DNA of 64,000 nt from Xiphydria camelus (Eukaryota; Arthropoda; Insecta; Hymenoptera; Xiphydriidae). Positions within the stretch are counted from its first letter, which is position 1. Every line of letters starts with the position of its first letter. The DNA is taken from positions 27,824,684 to 27,888,683 of the forward strand of contig OY783198.1 in NCBI GenBank assembly GCA_963678675.1, written 5' to 3'. Under the pieces are notes generated by a model. That model did no database searches, had not been told where the DNA came from, and worked only from the letters and a program-made list of their open reading frames with translations. A program made the translations under genes and the position numbers. This document shows positions 40,501 through 55,500 of this stretch, piece after piece.

Positions 40501-43500
40501 GCGCCGCGCCGTACAAGCGGTTATAGGTACACCGAATTCTTCTCGTATCGTTCGCGGAACGCGCGTATACGTTCGAGTTTATTAATAACAATGAGAGCTC
40601 GTGGAGCGAATGCGCTACTTGGAACTACGCGGCGAGCCACAGAATTGCCGAAATCGCGCGGCCCGCAGATGCGCATCGGCGGCAGGCAGTAGGTACGTCG
40701 TCAAAGCCACCCCTAACATCTATTATAAAGATCCCCGCTGTATTAGGACGCTCAAGAGATCCGCGGAGGGGGATGGAGAAGTCCGTATAGTGCGCGTCAG
40801 TTAAACGAGATCGATATGGCGAACGCGCGGTGCACTATTAGGTCGAGTGCAATAAAAGGGAGGGTCCGAGTAGGGTCCTTCGTGACGAGGAGGAAAAGTA
40901 GGTATGTATACCTCTTTTGTGGTCCTCGAGGAGTGTAGTAAGGGACGTTTATGCGCGTTGAAATAATTTTGTGTACCTATGCTCTAGAAATATCGCGTTG
41001 TCGACGATTCGCAAAATTTGTTTTCTTTTGCCGATCAAAGTAGAAAATAAAATATCGTCAGACAACGAATAATCATCTCAAGCTTCGACGTAGCCCCGTC
41101 CTCTGCTGCTGTACAGAAGATTGCGTTCCATTCGTCGCTTTGCTTCGGTCGATCAATAAAACTAACGCGTGGTGGGTAGGTATAGGTAGACGGTCTAAAC
41201 GGTCGGACTTTGCGAGGTCGGTTAACGCGATGATGTTGGAGAATTCGGTTTTTAAGCAATTTTTTCTTATCGTAGATTCGAAAAAATGTGGGCAAACTTA
41301 TCTACCCTGTATTTTTTAATTTTTGGCCTTAGGTATCTGAGCTGGAAAACGATATTTTGAAATGCAGCTATACATCGTGCTGTGAGTCTGCCACGATGTT
41401 GCTAGAGAAAAACGCATTTATAACTGCGAATAATTATTTTCTCGGATATTTTTTTTTGCAAGGCTGTTAATATGCATGTATGCAGATTATAAATTGAATT
41501 TAAAAACATGAATATTTTTTCTTAAACACCGAATTCTCCGCGGTCTGATCCCCTCGCCGACTAGGCAAACCTCCGAAATAGTAGAGCAACCATCGATCCT
41601 CGGCGAGCGTTCCGCGATATTATTATTGTTGTTGGTATTATTATTATTATTATTCGAGATATCAAACGACGGGAAATCGAAACGATCAGTCGTCTCGGCG
41701 AGTGGGCGCGTCTCTCGAATCGGGGAGAAGCAAAGTTTCGGCGATAGCTTGCGTAGAATCGAACTCTACTCGATCGGACAAATTGCACAAGGGGATGGGC
41801 AATCGCGGTCGATCGTCTTGGAAAGTGTCCGACGAAAACGAGGAATGGAGATAATATGAGAACGGAATTTCTTTCGCGGTCCTGATACGTACCGCGTGAA
41901 AGAGGGCGGCCGCGCCTCTTTTTCGCGTGAACATTTATCGCTTAACTGTTCGGAACTCGCGCGATCGGAGGTCTGACTATAATATTCTTTGCTTACGATA
42001 CGAGAGAAAGAGAATCCATTTGTACCTTCGCATCTTTTTTTCCTTTTCATTATTTTTGACATACCTAGGTATATACGCACGGCGTTTCACGCGGTTAAGG
42101 AAAAATTCGACAGGCGAAAGTCCACGGTGTATCCGATAAACGCGCCTACGAACGGCGTATGAAAATCGGTGTCTTTTCGCGCGGGGGAAGAAATTCTTAT
42201 ATGTATGGTATATCGACTCTCTCGTCCTCTCTCCCCTGCAACCTTCCCTTCCATCGATATACCTACTCTCCCTCTTTCTCCGCGTCATCACTCTTTCACC
42301 AGATTCTCTCTCTTTGTCAGGAAAATCTCGCGCGTAAATCTCCCGAAAGCCTGTCTGAAAAATGACCGGTACTTGAATGAAACAGAAGCGCGCGCGCGCG
42401 CGCGCGCGAGAAACGGAAAAAAGGGCACGACTCCTCGGAGCCAACGCAGATCTAGGTAACCCGGGTCAAGAACCTCGCGCTCCCCATAAACGGCGACCGC
42501 TGCAGCCGCGCGCTTGATTTCGAGAAATGAAATTCGCTCGTTCTCCGCCGCGCATGCTAATTTTCCCCGTCGCGCGCATGACTCACGCGACTTACAATTA
42601 TTAGTGAGCAGGCACTTTGGCCGTCTTCGGCGCAGCGACGTCGCACCGAGAGCGCGGAAGCGGACGCGTGAATGGCGGGGTCCTCAGGGTACGTGTTCCG
42701 TGGGGTGACGTCATTTCTGTGTAAGGGGGATATCCCCATTATCTCTTCGGGGACAACGACCCCTCTCCTCCGTCATCCCTTGATAGGCGGGGATGTCGTC
42801 CGACGCTGCCGCAGTTATCTCGGAAAGAATTACCCGAGCGTACGCATAGCCGCGGAAGAACGTGCAAGACGCACGATCTGATAAGCAGCGCCGATGGATC
42901 GCGTTTGGCACGCGTAAATATAGGTACGTCATGTACGTAGGCGCGAGTGTGTGTACCTATATTTAATGTATGCCGCTCGCGTCGATACGCGCGAAAAGCA
43001 CGGAAATATTTGTCAATTAATATTCAGTAGCCACTCTCGGAGGAGTGTGTTTCTTGGTGGAATATCGTTATTATACGCGGGGAACGTTTTCAATCTCGCG
43101 GCTATGATATCGAACGGAATTTTCGTGAAATCGGTATTTAACGCGATGGATGGAAAAATGTCTTCGTCGAAAATCTTCGACATTTTGATTTAATCGACGA
43201 AGCGAAATTCTATTCGTGGAGGTTCGACTGTATTCGCCGCCGCGGCGCACAGTCACCGCGCCGCCGCGCCGTATCGTGAAGAGCGCGCGCGTGCCGATTT
43301 CCAATGACGCGCCGTACATTTTAAAACTTGAGCGCGCGGCGGTTTTTCGCTACTAAATAGACGGTCGCGAATACCTACATATGTATATCGCGACGTAAGC
43401 CTCTATCGACAGTAAGTTGAGGATCGCGCGGAGCGCTCGGCGATATCCGTCCTTTCGGCGCGCCCGAGTTTATCGCAGGAGCGAGTCCACCGCGATTCTC

Positions 43501-46500
43501 GTTGCGCTCGAAACGTCGCGTCGGTCGTTCGAATCCGGTACCTACCCCTTATTGTTCATAATCAGATCTCATGAAATAAGACGGTCTCAAGATGACTTGG
43601 GAAGCGTCTCATTGGTTAAAAGTTGTCTCGAGATCAGCATACATAGGTACCATATATGAGGCTAGACTAAAGTAGCCCCTCTAGACGGTCAATATATTGA
43701 TTCAATATGTATTGATCAATACGTATTAAAAGAGGCTTTGACACACACACACACACACACACACACACAGCCAAAGTCAAAGTAAGAAAAGCTAAATCTC
43801 TATGAGACACTCCATTGCTTGATATTGGCAAAAATAAGTAATAAAAATAAAAACTCGCACAACGCGTATCGCGAACTTTCCAAGCACAACCAACAGTCAA
43901 AGTGAGAATGGCTAGTCGTCGTATTGAAGGAGCTATATTGAAGCTATATTGAAGCGTATTGATGAAGACCTTCAATATATTGATCAATATGTATTGACCG
44001 TCTAGGGGCTACTTTACTCGCCAGGAAAGACATTTCAATCACTATTATCTCATTACCTATGAGCTTTTGGCTGATATATGTGTCATACTTTTCTGAAGAT
44101 ATTACGTTTCAATCTACAATAAAGTCTTATATCGATATAGGCCAAAAATGCATAAATGATGAGATAAGTGATTCGAGTTTCTTTTCTGGCGAGTAAGTTT
44201 AGCCTCACGTGGTAGGTACCTATGTAGCGAGCGCTATGCTTGAGACCTGACTATAAAAGATCGAGAAACTATATCGAGAAATTCTAGAGCCTCGAGATTC
44301 TCGACGTAGGTAGGTACTCCCGGTATCGCGGATTCTGTCGCTGGTGACTTTCTAAAATGTTGAAATTTTTAAACATACTAGCCAATGAATAATTAATTCT
44401 CATGCTCCCCCATTAGCTACGGCGGCATTTGCCCTCGTTAATGAAAGCATGTGAATTGATTGATCATTGATTGGTACGTTTAAAAATGAAATTGTAAAAC
44501 ATCACCAGTGACGGAATCCGTGTCGCCGGGAGTACAAATCTGGTATTATTTCGACTACGGTTGAACAACAAAAGCTCTCTCGCTGTAAGTTTCTCCTTAT
44601 CTAAGCTTTTTTCTCTCTCTCTCTCTCTCTCTCTCAACTGCTTTATCGCGGTAACGCGTGCCATCGTCGTCCCTTTTCGCGGGACATTTCGCCGGTACAA
44701 CCGCGCGACTCGAAACGCTAGCCAATGAAAGTTCAAGTTCTAGAGAGCTCTCTCGTGTTGGCCGAGCAAAGACTGTCTCTCCGACGGCGTGACGTCACAA
44801 AATAGGAGATCGCACTCGCAGACTAGTTCGCGCACCTCCTCCGACCGCGTACGCTCCTGGTAGCGCTATCGATCGCCGTAGATCATCGATCGTCATTATC
44901 GATGATCTCGCGGATCGGCGATCGAGTGCGGAGGCAGCGTAACGATCGAAACGGAAGGGATCGGATCGCGGGCGATGATTTTTACCCATCACACACAGGA
45001 TCGCTGCGATCGAATCGTTGAGTTTTCGTATCCTCGTCTCTCGACTCAATTCGCGTACCTATTTCGATTTGGCATACGCTGCATTCCGTATCATCGCAAT
45101 TTGTTTTTCATGCATAAATAAAATAACGCCTTAAATAGAGCGATCGGTTCATTCGTTTCTACGCGATATCGTCAGAGGCTCCTCCAGAGAAAATCTCACG
45201 ATTTCTCATTCTCGCGCCCAAAATGTGCTGGGCGACTATTATCCTACGATTCACTCCCCGGCGCGCGGGAAGCGATCGTCGAAAGTCGCAGTTCGGTCGA
45301 GCGCGTGATTCCACAGATTACCGACAGATGGCAACACGGTATGGTGTCCAATAAAACTACGCGACTACGGGAAATACTTTTCTGCTGGCGTGTCATATCA
45401 TGCTCGCGCAGCCTCCCGCTCCCGTGCATTTATGCAGGTTTCGCCCGCTTACGTGCGAGGACTTCTGGCATTTGTGGAATGCGCGTACAAGGCCCTCAAA
45501 TGCACGTACCGTGCATAGATTTTTTCGGTATCGATTATAATAATTCATCTTTGAACATTCCACGGAGATAACAGACCACAGCCGGAGTATTTAAAGCCGT
45601 GATATCCTCGACGACTTTTCTTTCCGATGAGCAATTTCAATAAGCGCAGGGATCGACGGTCCGATCGAGATCATTTGCAAGAGGCGACATACGTATCGTA
45701 TTACGGGGGAAGTTGGAACGCGTTTATTTTCACACACACACGGCCCTGAAAAAAGAGCGAGGCATCCTACGCGCTTTTTTCTCACGTATTTATAGTTTTC
45801 TTTTAGCAAAAGCCGAACCAAGCCGTGTAACCGAGAAGACTGTGGTTGCTCCTGAGGGCGTAAAAAAATATGCGAACTTTGCCTCAGGGAACTTTACCCA
45901 TCCCTCGTTCATTCAACTTGGACGCGTATCTTTCGTCGACGTTCGCGTACGGTTATACAAGGTACCTACCTACATGCGACAGTCACACGCGATCGTTCCT
46001 ACGAGATCCAACGAGTATAAGAGATCTCACGATTTTAATGGTAGGTAACTCGCGGATTGGGAGATCGACTTCGGACTCGCGTTCTCCTTGCAACTAAACC
46101 TCGACGTTCGGAAGCCGTTGACCGAGCGTCTGGGGGTCGAGGATTATTTTCATACGCCGAAATATAGGTATATAATATCGCATCGGCTCTTTTATTTTCA
46201 TCGCCATGGCGCGACTTCCAGGAGCCCGCACCCGGCACCGCGGTGTCTAGCGATCTGAGAATTCTGCACAGAAAAAAATTAATCGTAGCGATTATAAAGT
46301 TTGTGGTAAATTTCGAGACACAATGCTAATTTATTGTTACGATAACTACAATTTCAGTAAAAATTATAGTACCTACCTAAAATTTGTAGAAGTTGCAAGC
46401 GTTGATGTAATTTTTACTAAAATTATAGTTATCCTAACAATAAATTGGCCTTGTCTCGAAATTTAGCAAAAAACTGTAAATGTTATGATTTTTTTTCCGC

Positions 46501-49500
46501 GGCGACATCGCGATCGCGGGTGGTAGAAGCTAGCTTAGATTAAACGCCGGTGCATCGGTTAGTCATAGAATAGCGGTTCTGCGTGTTTGTGCTTGGCCGA
46601 TTTTTTTTTATTCCGCGCGTCTTTGGGGCTGCGTATATCTTTCGCTTACAATTAGTCTCGCACGAGGGAAGAGCGAGTCGAGACGCACGCAACGAACGAT
46701 CGTCACGCCCGATTAGGAATCGTCTTTAAACTCGAGGAAAAGTATAAAATTCTACTTACACTCCAGGAGCACTTGGGTGAATTGGCTCGAATTTTTAACG
46801 CGCTAATTTTTCGCCTTCATTTTCGCTTGTACGAAAGGCTCGATCTAAAATTTCAGTTGGAGTCTTGAGCGAATTCATTTTCAATTTCAAAATCGGCGAA
46901 CGACATCGATATCGATGCGTAGCGACGTTGTGAGTCCTCGTAAAGTTCTCGGTAGCGTCTTATCCGTGACCTTAATAGCGCGCGGTTAATTGCGCGGAAT
47001 CAATTAACACGGAGCGTCTGCAGGGATATTTGGAGCAGAGACAGGGCCGGCGATCGAGCGAAGTACATACCATAGATAACTCGATATAGAACGTGCTCAT
47101 CTATGCTATATAACAGAGAGATTAGTATACCACCATCGGTCTTAATTAATCTCGTTACTTCGTCAAGTGCCCCGATAACGAAGCGAAGCAAATCCGATGA
47201 GACCATTCGAAAGTTCCGCGCGCGATTTACAAAATTTTACTTTCGGGAAGTGAACATTTTACAATATAACGCCGAGGCGAACTTTGAAAATCGTACAAGG
47301 CTTCTTCAATGCGTCTCTCCAGCTCCCCCCCCCCCCCTCCTTTAAAAAGGTCAACATCGCGTGCTCGAATCATGCGATACATATCGAATTTCATCTTTGT
47401 ACTCGTACAAGACGCTTTATGCATCAGTGAGACGAGAAGAGCTTACCTACCTACCTACCCATTACGAAGTAATTTCAATCGATAGTGTACCGAGAACCTC
47501 GCCTAAATAAGGTCAAGCTTATAATACAGAAGTCAGGAGCCACCCCTTCTTGCCCTTTCAAAAAATGAGGATATTAATACGGTTCACTCGTTTCACGACT
47601 ATTTTTTTTTCTCATCGTTACCATAGTGTCGGGGAATTCTGGAAAACCCGACTTCACTAGACACCACATGATCATAGCCTTCCTTTACCTCATCCCCTTT
47701 TTATCCTCATCTCTGCAGTGCGAATCGCTTACGACTAGGTATCGAGATATTCGTACTTCCAGAGAGACTGCCGAATCTCGTGTCTGCTAAAACCGGCGGC
47801 CCGATCGGCTCAACGTGAAAGAATTCCCCGTACGCGTATACATACCATATGAGGCTAAACTTACTCGCCAGGAAGGACTGTTCAATTACTATAATCTCAT
47901 TAACTGTGAGCTTTTTCAGCTTGTATATGTATAATACTTTTTTGAAGATTGCGTTTCAATCTGCAATAAAGTCATATCGATACATGTAGGTGAAAAATTC
48001 ATAAAGAATGAGATAATAGTGATTGAATTTTGTTTCTGGTAAGTTTAGTCTCTCGTAGTAAGTGTACATGGATTACACCTACTCACACGCTTAGGTGCAT
48101 TTCATCCTGGCTCAATAGTGCACAATCGTACGTCGACGTCATATCTATTTTGTTGTCGTTAATATTTATGTGTAGGGCTCAAACGCGTTACGTAACCCCG
48201 AGAGTTGGGGGTCACTTTCGTGAGTCACCTAGAGTTCTACCGTGCATTTATGCGCGCGCGCGCGCGCGTCGCTGTATAGTAGTTTCGCTCGAGAACGTGC
48301 GAGAGTCGCGATCGTTTGTTTGCTTTCGGCCGCGCTACAGGAGGTGGCTTCTGATTTTCATCGTATAGGTAAGCCAAAGTAGCCGGGGGCCAGTATCCAA
48401 CGTCTCGCGTGCTCGCGCGTCACCCCCTCGCTATACTACGAGTTCGCGTCGACGCATCACTTTGTACTTATAAGGAGGACCGGTGAGCAGCGAGTCGAAA
48501 AGCTAATGTAAACACGTGAAATTCTAACGCCGCGTCTTCCTCCCACGGACAGTTATCCTTACGCGGACAGTTTTGTGAAATGAAAAGGTAATTTTTACAG
48601 GAGACCCCCGCGACGTTCGCGAGATCAGCCTCGTACGAAGACGTAACGTTTCGTTTAATTGGACCGTTTCGTCGAATTTTTCCACTCCGGGTCGAATCGC
48701 TGTCACGTGTACGGATTCGATGACTCGCGGAAGTCGGATACGCTCGAAACGCGTTTCAAAATCACGTTTCGGATTGTGAAACCCTGCCTCTCTCTGTTGC
48801 ACTTGGCTCCGGTCCAGGTTTTTCGCGCCAGTCGAACATCTATACCATTGTTGCATCGCGATACATACCTAATCGTAACGTAGAAAATCCGATGCTTGTG
48901 TCGAATTATTCATTGGATATTACTTTACGTCGTTCAAAATCGAACCGTCGCGAATTTATGCGCTATCTGTGTGAAATTACATCGTGAATCGTTTGCCTAT
49001 GTGTGCATTGCTGAATGGAATTGCATTATCCACTTGCGACGTCTCTCGAGGCAGTTATCAGACTATTCGTGCTTTAGTTTAACCCTAGACCGGTATCGTA
49101 CGTAAAATTTACGCATTCCAATTACAGATTATAACAACTCATTGAATATCGATACCGGTCTAGGGTTAACTTCCTATAATTGGCGTGTATATTTTTTTTT
49201 ATCGAAAGCTTTAACCAGAAAACTATGAAGACTTACGGAAACGGTCCGAGAAAATGCAAAATACAAAATTTCGAATAACTTGCAACTGTGTCTCCATAGC
49301 CAGTGCGAATGGTCAACGACAAGAGGAAAGGTCTGGAGCAGAGCCAAAGTCCGATCGTCTGACTGATATTACGATGGCGGTTTTTGTAGTACGATCGTAG
49401 CTTGAACGCGAGAATTACACGAATTCGGGGGTGAATCTTCAAAGAAATTGTTGTATTCTCGTTGATCTGCGTCTGTGTAACGATAACACCAGTAACCACA

Positions 49501-52500
49501 ATACATATGACTAAACGAATGAAACATTCTTATCAGATTATACAGACGCAGCGTGGAACGCAGAACGGGCCAGCCTCTGATCTGGCACCCGTTTAACGAG
49601 TCCTAAATACAATTAGTGACGCATGAATAAAACTCGAAGGTGGCGAACGTGCGAGCGGTAACGAAGCGATCGCACCGTGCGATCTTTAAATTATAAACGA
49701 TCAGCTACGGAGTGAATGTGGACGAATGTGAACCGCAATTACATACATATTACGATCGGCCAAGTAGTTTTCGTAAACTTGGAGCGACCATCGTTCCGGA
49801 AGGAACTTCTTCCTCTGGGCTGTACAACTCATTTCATTAATTTCCTACCGTCGTTTAGGTATATTCAGGAAAAGAAAACTCCAGATTTCTATTTTGCATA
49901 CAGAGGCCTTCGCAAACTGCGCGCGTACGAAAACAAAGTCTGTCTTCTGTTATTTCTCGAAGCATCGGGGGCAGCGAGAAGTCTTCCCTATAAAAGGATG
50001 TAGGTGAATGCGTGGAGACGGCGTCGTAGCCTTGCCTGCATTAACGACTCACCAAAGTAATACAAAAATAAAAGAAGAAGACATCCTCCGCTCCGAGTTT
50101 TGCGAGATGCGTTATTTTTTTATTTTTTTTTTCCGTTTTACTGCAACCCGCTTAATACGGGACTTGTTGACTGCAACGAAAGCAATAGTTTTTTTTATTT
50201 TGTTTTTTCGTTTTATTCGCATCACTCACCAATTTTGCGCTATTGCGTACACTGAAAAAAAAATATGGTAGATTTGATTAAATTAGCGGTCACGGGCGGG
50301 AGAACGCAGATCTAGTTACTTAAACTAATAATTTACTTAGACTTGACTACATCCTGCTTTTCTTTAAACAATTTTTAATCATTTTTTAACCAAATTACTT
50401 AATTGAAGTAACTAAATCGGCGTTTCCCCGCCCGTGTCTGCCAATTTAGTCTGATCTACTAATTTTTTTTCTTTGTGTATGCGGATAATGAAATAATCTT
50501 AAACACAAAAAATAAACGTAAAAGTACGTAAAATGATCGAAACCTTTATTTCGATCGATTGAAAATATGTTCCGCTCCAGAAATAAATTTGCAATCAAAG
50601 AAAGCCATTTCGCGCCTGTAAATGTTCATATAAAAAAGTGCATTCGATAAAAGACATTTTTATTCGACAAGCTGTATCCTAGATTCGTATCCGCGAGCAA
50701 ATCGATATCCCACGTGCGTCGGACCGATGCATTTCGGCGCACCGCGTCGAATGCGTACCAAAGACGCACACCTCCCGGTCAATTTGTATGTACAAATGGC
50801 CGATCCGCAAAAGTTCTAGAAGGTGGCCCCCCCCCGAGACGCCCGAGACTTTTCTGGTACACTCTAGAAGCCGGCTGGCGCGCGGTTGTGTGTGCGCGCG
50901 CATATTCACACGTACACGCGTAGCAGCTCTCGAGCGCAACGCTGTGTTGGAGTTCTTCCCACACACGTATATTTAAGTTGGCTCTCGTGCCACCGACTGA
51001 CAGTATCCCTATCGACCTCGCCATGGTCGTATCGTGCGAACGAGACTTTGTAACGCTTGCACTCGCAAAACTATCAGTATTTTCCGAGAGTGATAGGATT
51101 TAGCGAACGCGCACGAGGTTTTTTTTTTAAAGTGAGACGCCTTCCGAGTGCGACGGAAAAGACATTTTCCCCTCGCGAGAGAGACGCGAGTTCTACGGAG
51201 CATCCGAGGACGCTGTTTTAAATATAAAATTAGTGCTCGCCTTGTCCACACGTCTCTGCGGGAGAAAGAGAGAGAGTGAGAGAGAGAGAGGGGATATTAC
51301 CAAGGTGTGCGGGGGGAGTGAATTTATCCCCCGCCGAAGATCGTCGTCTCGGTAACTGACAAAGAAAGAGATATTTAAAGTGTGTTGCACCCCTGTCACG
51401 TAACTGCTCGGCAATTTAGAGAGAGAGCTTTTTGGCTAGAAACGAAAACCACCCTTTCTTCCCATCACACACGACGAAAGAGCAGGAAACACGTATCCGT
51501 ACTCGCGTCCGCTTTCCGGGGTCCGAAAAATGGACTCTCCTGTCATCCTGGACACCGCCCCCGAATTCGCCCAGACTCTGGATCGCGCGTTCCCTGTAAG
51601 TTTTTTTTTCTTGCATCTGACATTTCTTTCCTCGGCCGATACGATCCCGCGCGACATTCGGGCGGTCCGTGCCCGCGCGTTCCTCGCCTTCCCTTCGCTC
51701 GCCGCGTCGCGCGCGCGCGTACGCAGACTCGGTAGAATCGAAATCACGTGCTCTCGCTCGCGTAGGAGTGAGGGAAGAGAGCGAGAGGGACTGCGAGGAA
51801 AACGGAGAATGATCGAGAAGTTTCTCCTGCACGCACGCTCCGAAAAGCATCGAGAAATTTCCTCGGCAGTCGATACGTTCTCCCTCCGTCGCTTCGCGGA
51901 TTGGCCGTGAGACGTTTGTGCTTCTGTTCGCTTCTCTCGTTTCGTGCACCTGTACTTTGACTGTTTATCGGGACGAGTGTGTACTGCGCTCTCTCTCTCT
52001 CTGGTGTGTGCATTTTTTCGCTTGATAACTTGTCCTCCGTCGCGCGCGTTGCACGTAGTGTGCCTTTGCTGCTAAATAATACCTATTCTCCGATCGTCTG
52101 CGGCGAGAAATACGAATTAGAAAAATATGTGTGTGCCTCGTGTTTCTCGCTTGCGGAAAATTCGTGTTTGACTTGGAAAATACATGGTTGAAAACCGCGC
52201 AGTGTCTTTCGCGTACGCGATACAATTTTAATAACCGTAGATATTCGGTGCATAGCAGCAACACGCGAAAAGTAGAGAAGGACGCAGTCGATTCATCGCG
52301 AAATACAACGATCGGGAAATGTACGCGCAGCTTCGCGAGGAGGTACTCGCGAAAACACCCCTTATCTTCGCACCTTCCTGAAGTCACGCGACAGTTTAGA
52401 GCGATGGCGTCACAGGCGCGCAAATTACGTGTGTATTCGCGCAAAAGCCGAAATGTAAATTGCACCGTTCAGCGTGGTCCATACGCGCGGGGACTCCCTC

Positions 52501-55500
52501 TGCTTTTATCTAGTTAGATTTCTCTCGAGGCAATTAACGGGCAATCGCATCTTTGGCCATGACGCCTCACCGTCAAAACGGACATTGTGTCCGCGTCTAA
52601 AAACAGAAGGGGTAAAAATATTCCGTCTTCGTAAGCGTCGACCCGCGACGACTACCTATAGCTGCTATATAGGTATATGTATATGTATGTAATAAAGGAG
52701 GGATCGAAGATAACGTCTCAGGTGGAAATGATCTGTATGGATTATATAGGTATATTTTTTTTGTATACAGAACGTGTATAAATTTGGTCTTGTTAAATTT
52801 TTATATTTATACCTACCTATGGTTTTTAAATTTATATATGGTTTCAATATAAACCATAATGCGCGCGCGCAGTCCGTATTATATATATATATATGGTTTA
52901 TATATAAATTATGTCTAAATTAAATAAACCCAAATTTCTATATGTTTTATATACAAAATATATACAACACATATTGATCTTTTCCACCTGAGATGCGTTT
53001 TGCAATTCGTTATAATTCGCCGCTCCTACGTATGTGTGCCACCGGTACGACGCGTCTCGTGATCCCCTCTCCTCACCCTTTCCTCTCTTAACCATACTTG
53101 GCTCGATCGCACTTCTCCCCTCCTCCTTTGTGTTAGGCACGCTTACAAGCAGGCGATACGCGTCGCGGAATCGTCACGTCAATCTGCACGAGAGGAACAT
53201 TATTACCCCCCATAAATCGTGCCGCCATTTTTATGGTAGTACTCCAAGTCCTTCGAGTACTGTCGGATCACCCTTGCCATCGTCGGATCAGCCTTGCGCT
53301 GGTTGTTCCGCGCAACTTGGCAATATCTCTAGAAATAATAATAAGGGATAATCGAAAAAAGTTAGATTTGATAGCGCACTGCGTATTTGGTGGTAGGGGA
53401 AAGAGGGGTCCGTTGGCTCGCATAGCTTTCAATCGTAATTATCTCCTTATCTTCGAACTTTCTGTCGGCGCGGAAAATACCTACGGAACGTTTTTGCAGA
53501 TCGAGATTAATCTGATAACTACCCACATAGGTAGACTTGTATGATTGTATGAAATCATTTAATGTCGCAAATACGTTTGCTTATTGACGGTTCATTGAGC
53601 GCACAACTTTGATACATACATCAGATGAGAGCCAACTATCTTGAATTGCTGTACACAATTTACGTACATTTGTCTATCTGGGTTACTTTAAAGAACACGC
53701 GCAAAGAAAACCGCGCTCCACGTGGCGACATTTTGAGGGAAGTTCGCGCTTATGTTTGTTTGTTTTTTTATCGAGAGTTGCTTCGAGCGCGCGTCATGCG
53801 ACGACGGGGTAGTTACGAGTATACATATGTACATAGCTACATACATAGTAGTCGATGAGTGTATCGCTTTCAATTCCCGTCCGGAGAATGTCGAATAACG
53901 AAACTCTCCCACTACCGCGTCGTACTGGGAATTGGATACGTCGGACGGAGGTGGATCGTTCAATACTTATATCATTTTTCAATGTTTCCCGAAACGCGAC
54001 AGTATCTTCGTTCTCCAAAACTACGCGCGTACATGACGCGATGCTTCATTGTTTGCCCGGGTAACGACGGCGTCCTCGAGCGCACAAAAATTCCTATCCC
54101 TCTCGCACCGATTCCAGGAAACGGTCCCCGCGCTATTTTCGATCGTGATCTAACCAATTTCTTGCCGTTCGAAAAAAGAAACCGGTTTCGGTAAATACGC
54201 TGCGTCGCGAGTGATGGCGATCCGCGCCTGTAGGTACTGCTGGTCCATTGGCGCGCGACTGCGATCGCGCGTGGGCGTGCCTGACACCGTCGTGCGGTAG
54301 CGTTAAAATTCGCGATAAAAATTTCTCCGTTTTCAAGCGCGACACAGTCGACTCTGCCTTTCGCGGCACACTGCAGTGGATGCGTTTCCATCACCGGCTA
54401 GGCGTCGATAAAAGGCCGACGACCCGCGTTGGTCTCTCGTTCTAGGTCGGTCGTCGGTTTCGCGCGTGCATTAAGCCGGGTCTTCACTGCGCGAAACTGT
54501 TTCGCGAAAAAGAGAGAATGAGTGAGAAGAGGGAGCGCGAAAAAAAGAGGGGACATGACTCGCGCAACAGTTTCGCGTAGAATTTCGCGCAGTGAAGACC
54601 CGGCTTTAGGTACATCGCGCTCCCGGTCTGCCAAAATCGTCGAGGGTCATGCGGGAGTTCCTCGTTTACTTTTTACCGATCGCGCTAACCGTTCTGGCAA
54701 CGTAGCAGCCCGTAGCCACCGGTGGCAACGTTGATGCCGAAAATAGGTAGAGACTCTGATATATCGGCGTAGATGCGTTTCGGTCCTCCACTGCCACTGT
54801 GTGGGGGGGGGGGGGGGCGCTTGGGGGTGGTATCGGGACGAGCGTGAAACGGCGGAGCGACTCGCCGGGTCGTCTTGCAATTTATGCGCAAATGTCTAGA
54901 TGTGCGGGAGCGCTCGAGCCGCTGCGAGTACCTACATACTTACATATACTTTGCTCGCGAAGAGCAGTCGCGTCCGCGGAGGCCCTCCGCCGAAGGTGCA
55001 GGGCAATAAACGGCCACCGATCTCCGATTAAAGCCGCGAGGGAGATCGTTTTAAATTGAAATTGCTTTCTATTTTTCGTAGGCTCGCTGGGTTCGCCCGT
55101 GACGCGAGCGATCGAATGTACGAACGAACGGGACATTGAGAAATAATCGTCGATCTGGCCAGACAAATACAGTTGCTTCGATAACTGAAATTATTGCTAT
55201 ATCACACTGAAAAAATTCTTGGTTGGAAAAGCTAAACATTTGGATAATCCAACAAATATTTTGTTAGGTTATCAAATTGACTCAACGAAGTTATTTTGTT
55301 GGTTATTTTTTTTTTCTCAGCGCAGATTTCGAATTTCGATATTTTGTTGGTATCGTTAGTTTCGCAATATTTGTTGCTCATTTTATAGAGGAAAGTGCTA
55401 CATGTAAGGCTGTTTGTGAACCTCGAGTAACAGACTCGAGGAAGCTATTCGATTTTGCGGTAAGTGCGCACCTTTGTCGCGTACCTTTGTCGCGTACCGA

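Larger units (their letters stand above)
34748..51529 (+). other. stv: Starvin intron, proximal part
   Basis: No coding exon is supported in about 16.8 kb. It is CpG-rich with alternating CG runs (for example 42388-42408 and 48254-48268), CT/GA and CA microsatellites, and at least nine TIR elements listed separately. TATA-like boxes at about 44253, 45584 and 49989 could belong to further non-coding first exons; I could not pair any with a convincing donor. Confidence 0.5.

Noticed and set aside
43500..43545. GTTCGAATCC resembling a tRNA T-arm
   Set aside because: No matching A box or cloverleaf about 50 bases upstream.
44245..44275. TATAAAAG near 44253 as a starvin promoter
   Set aside because: No donor or first exon could be paired with it; left as a possibility only.
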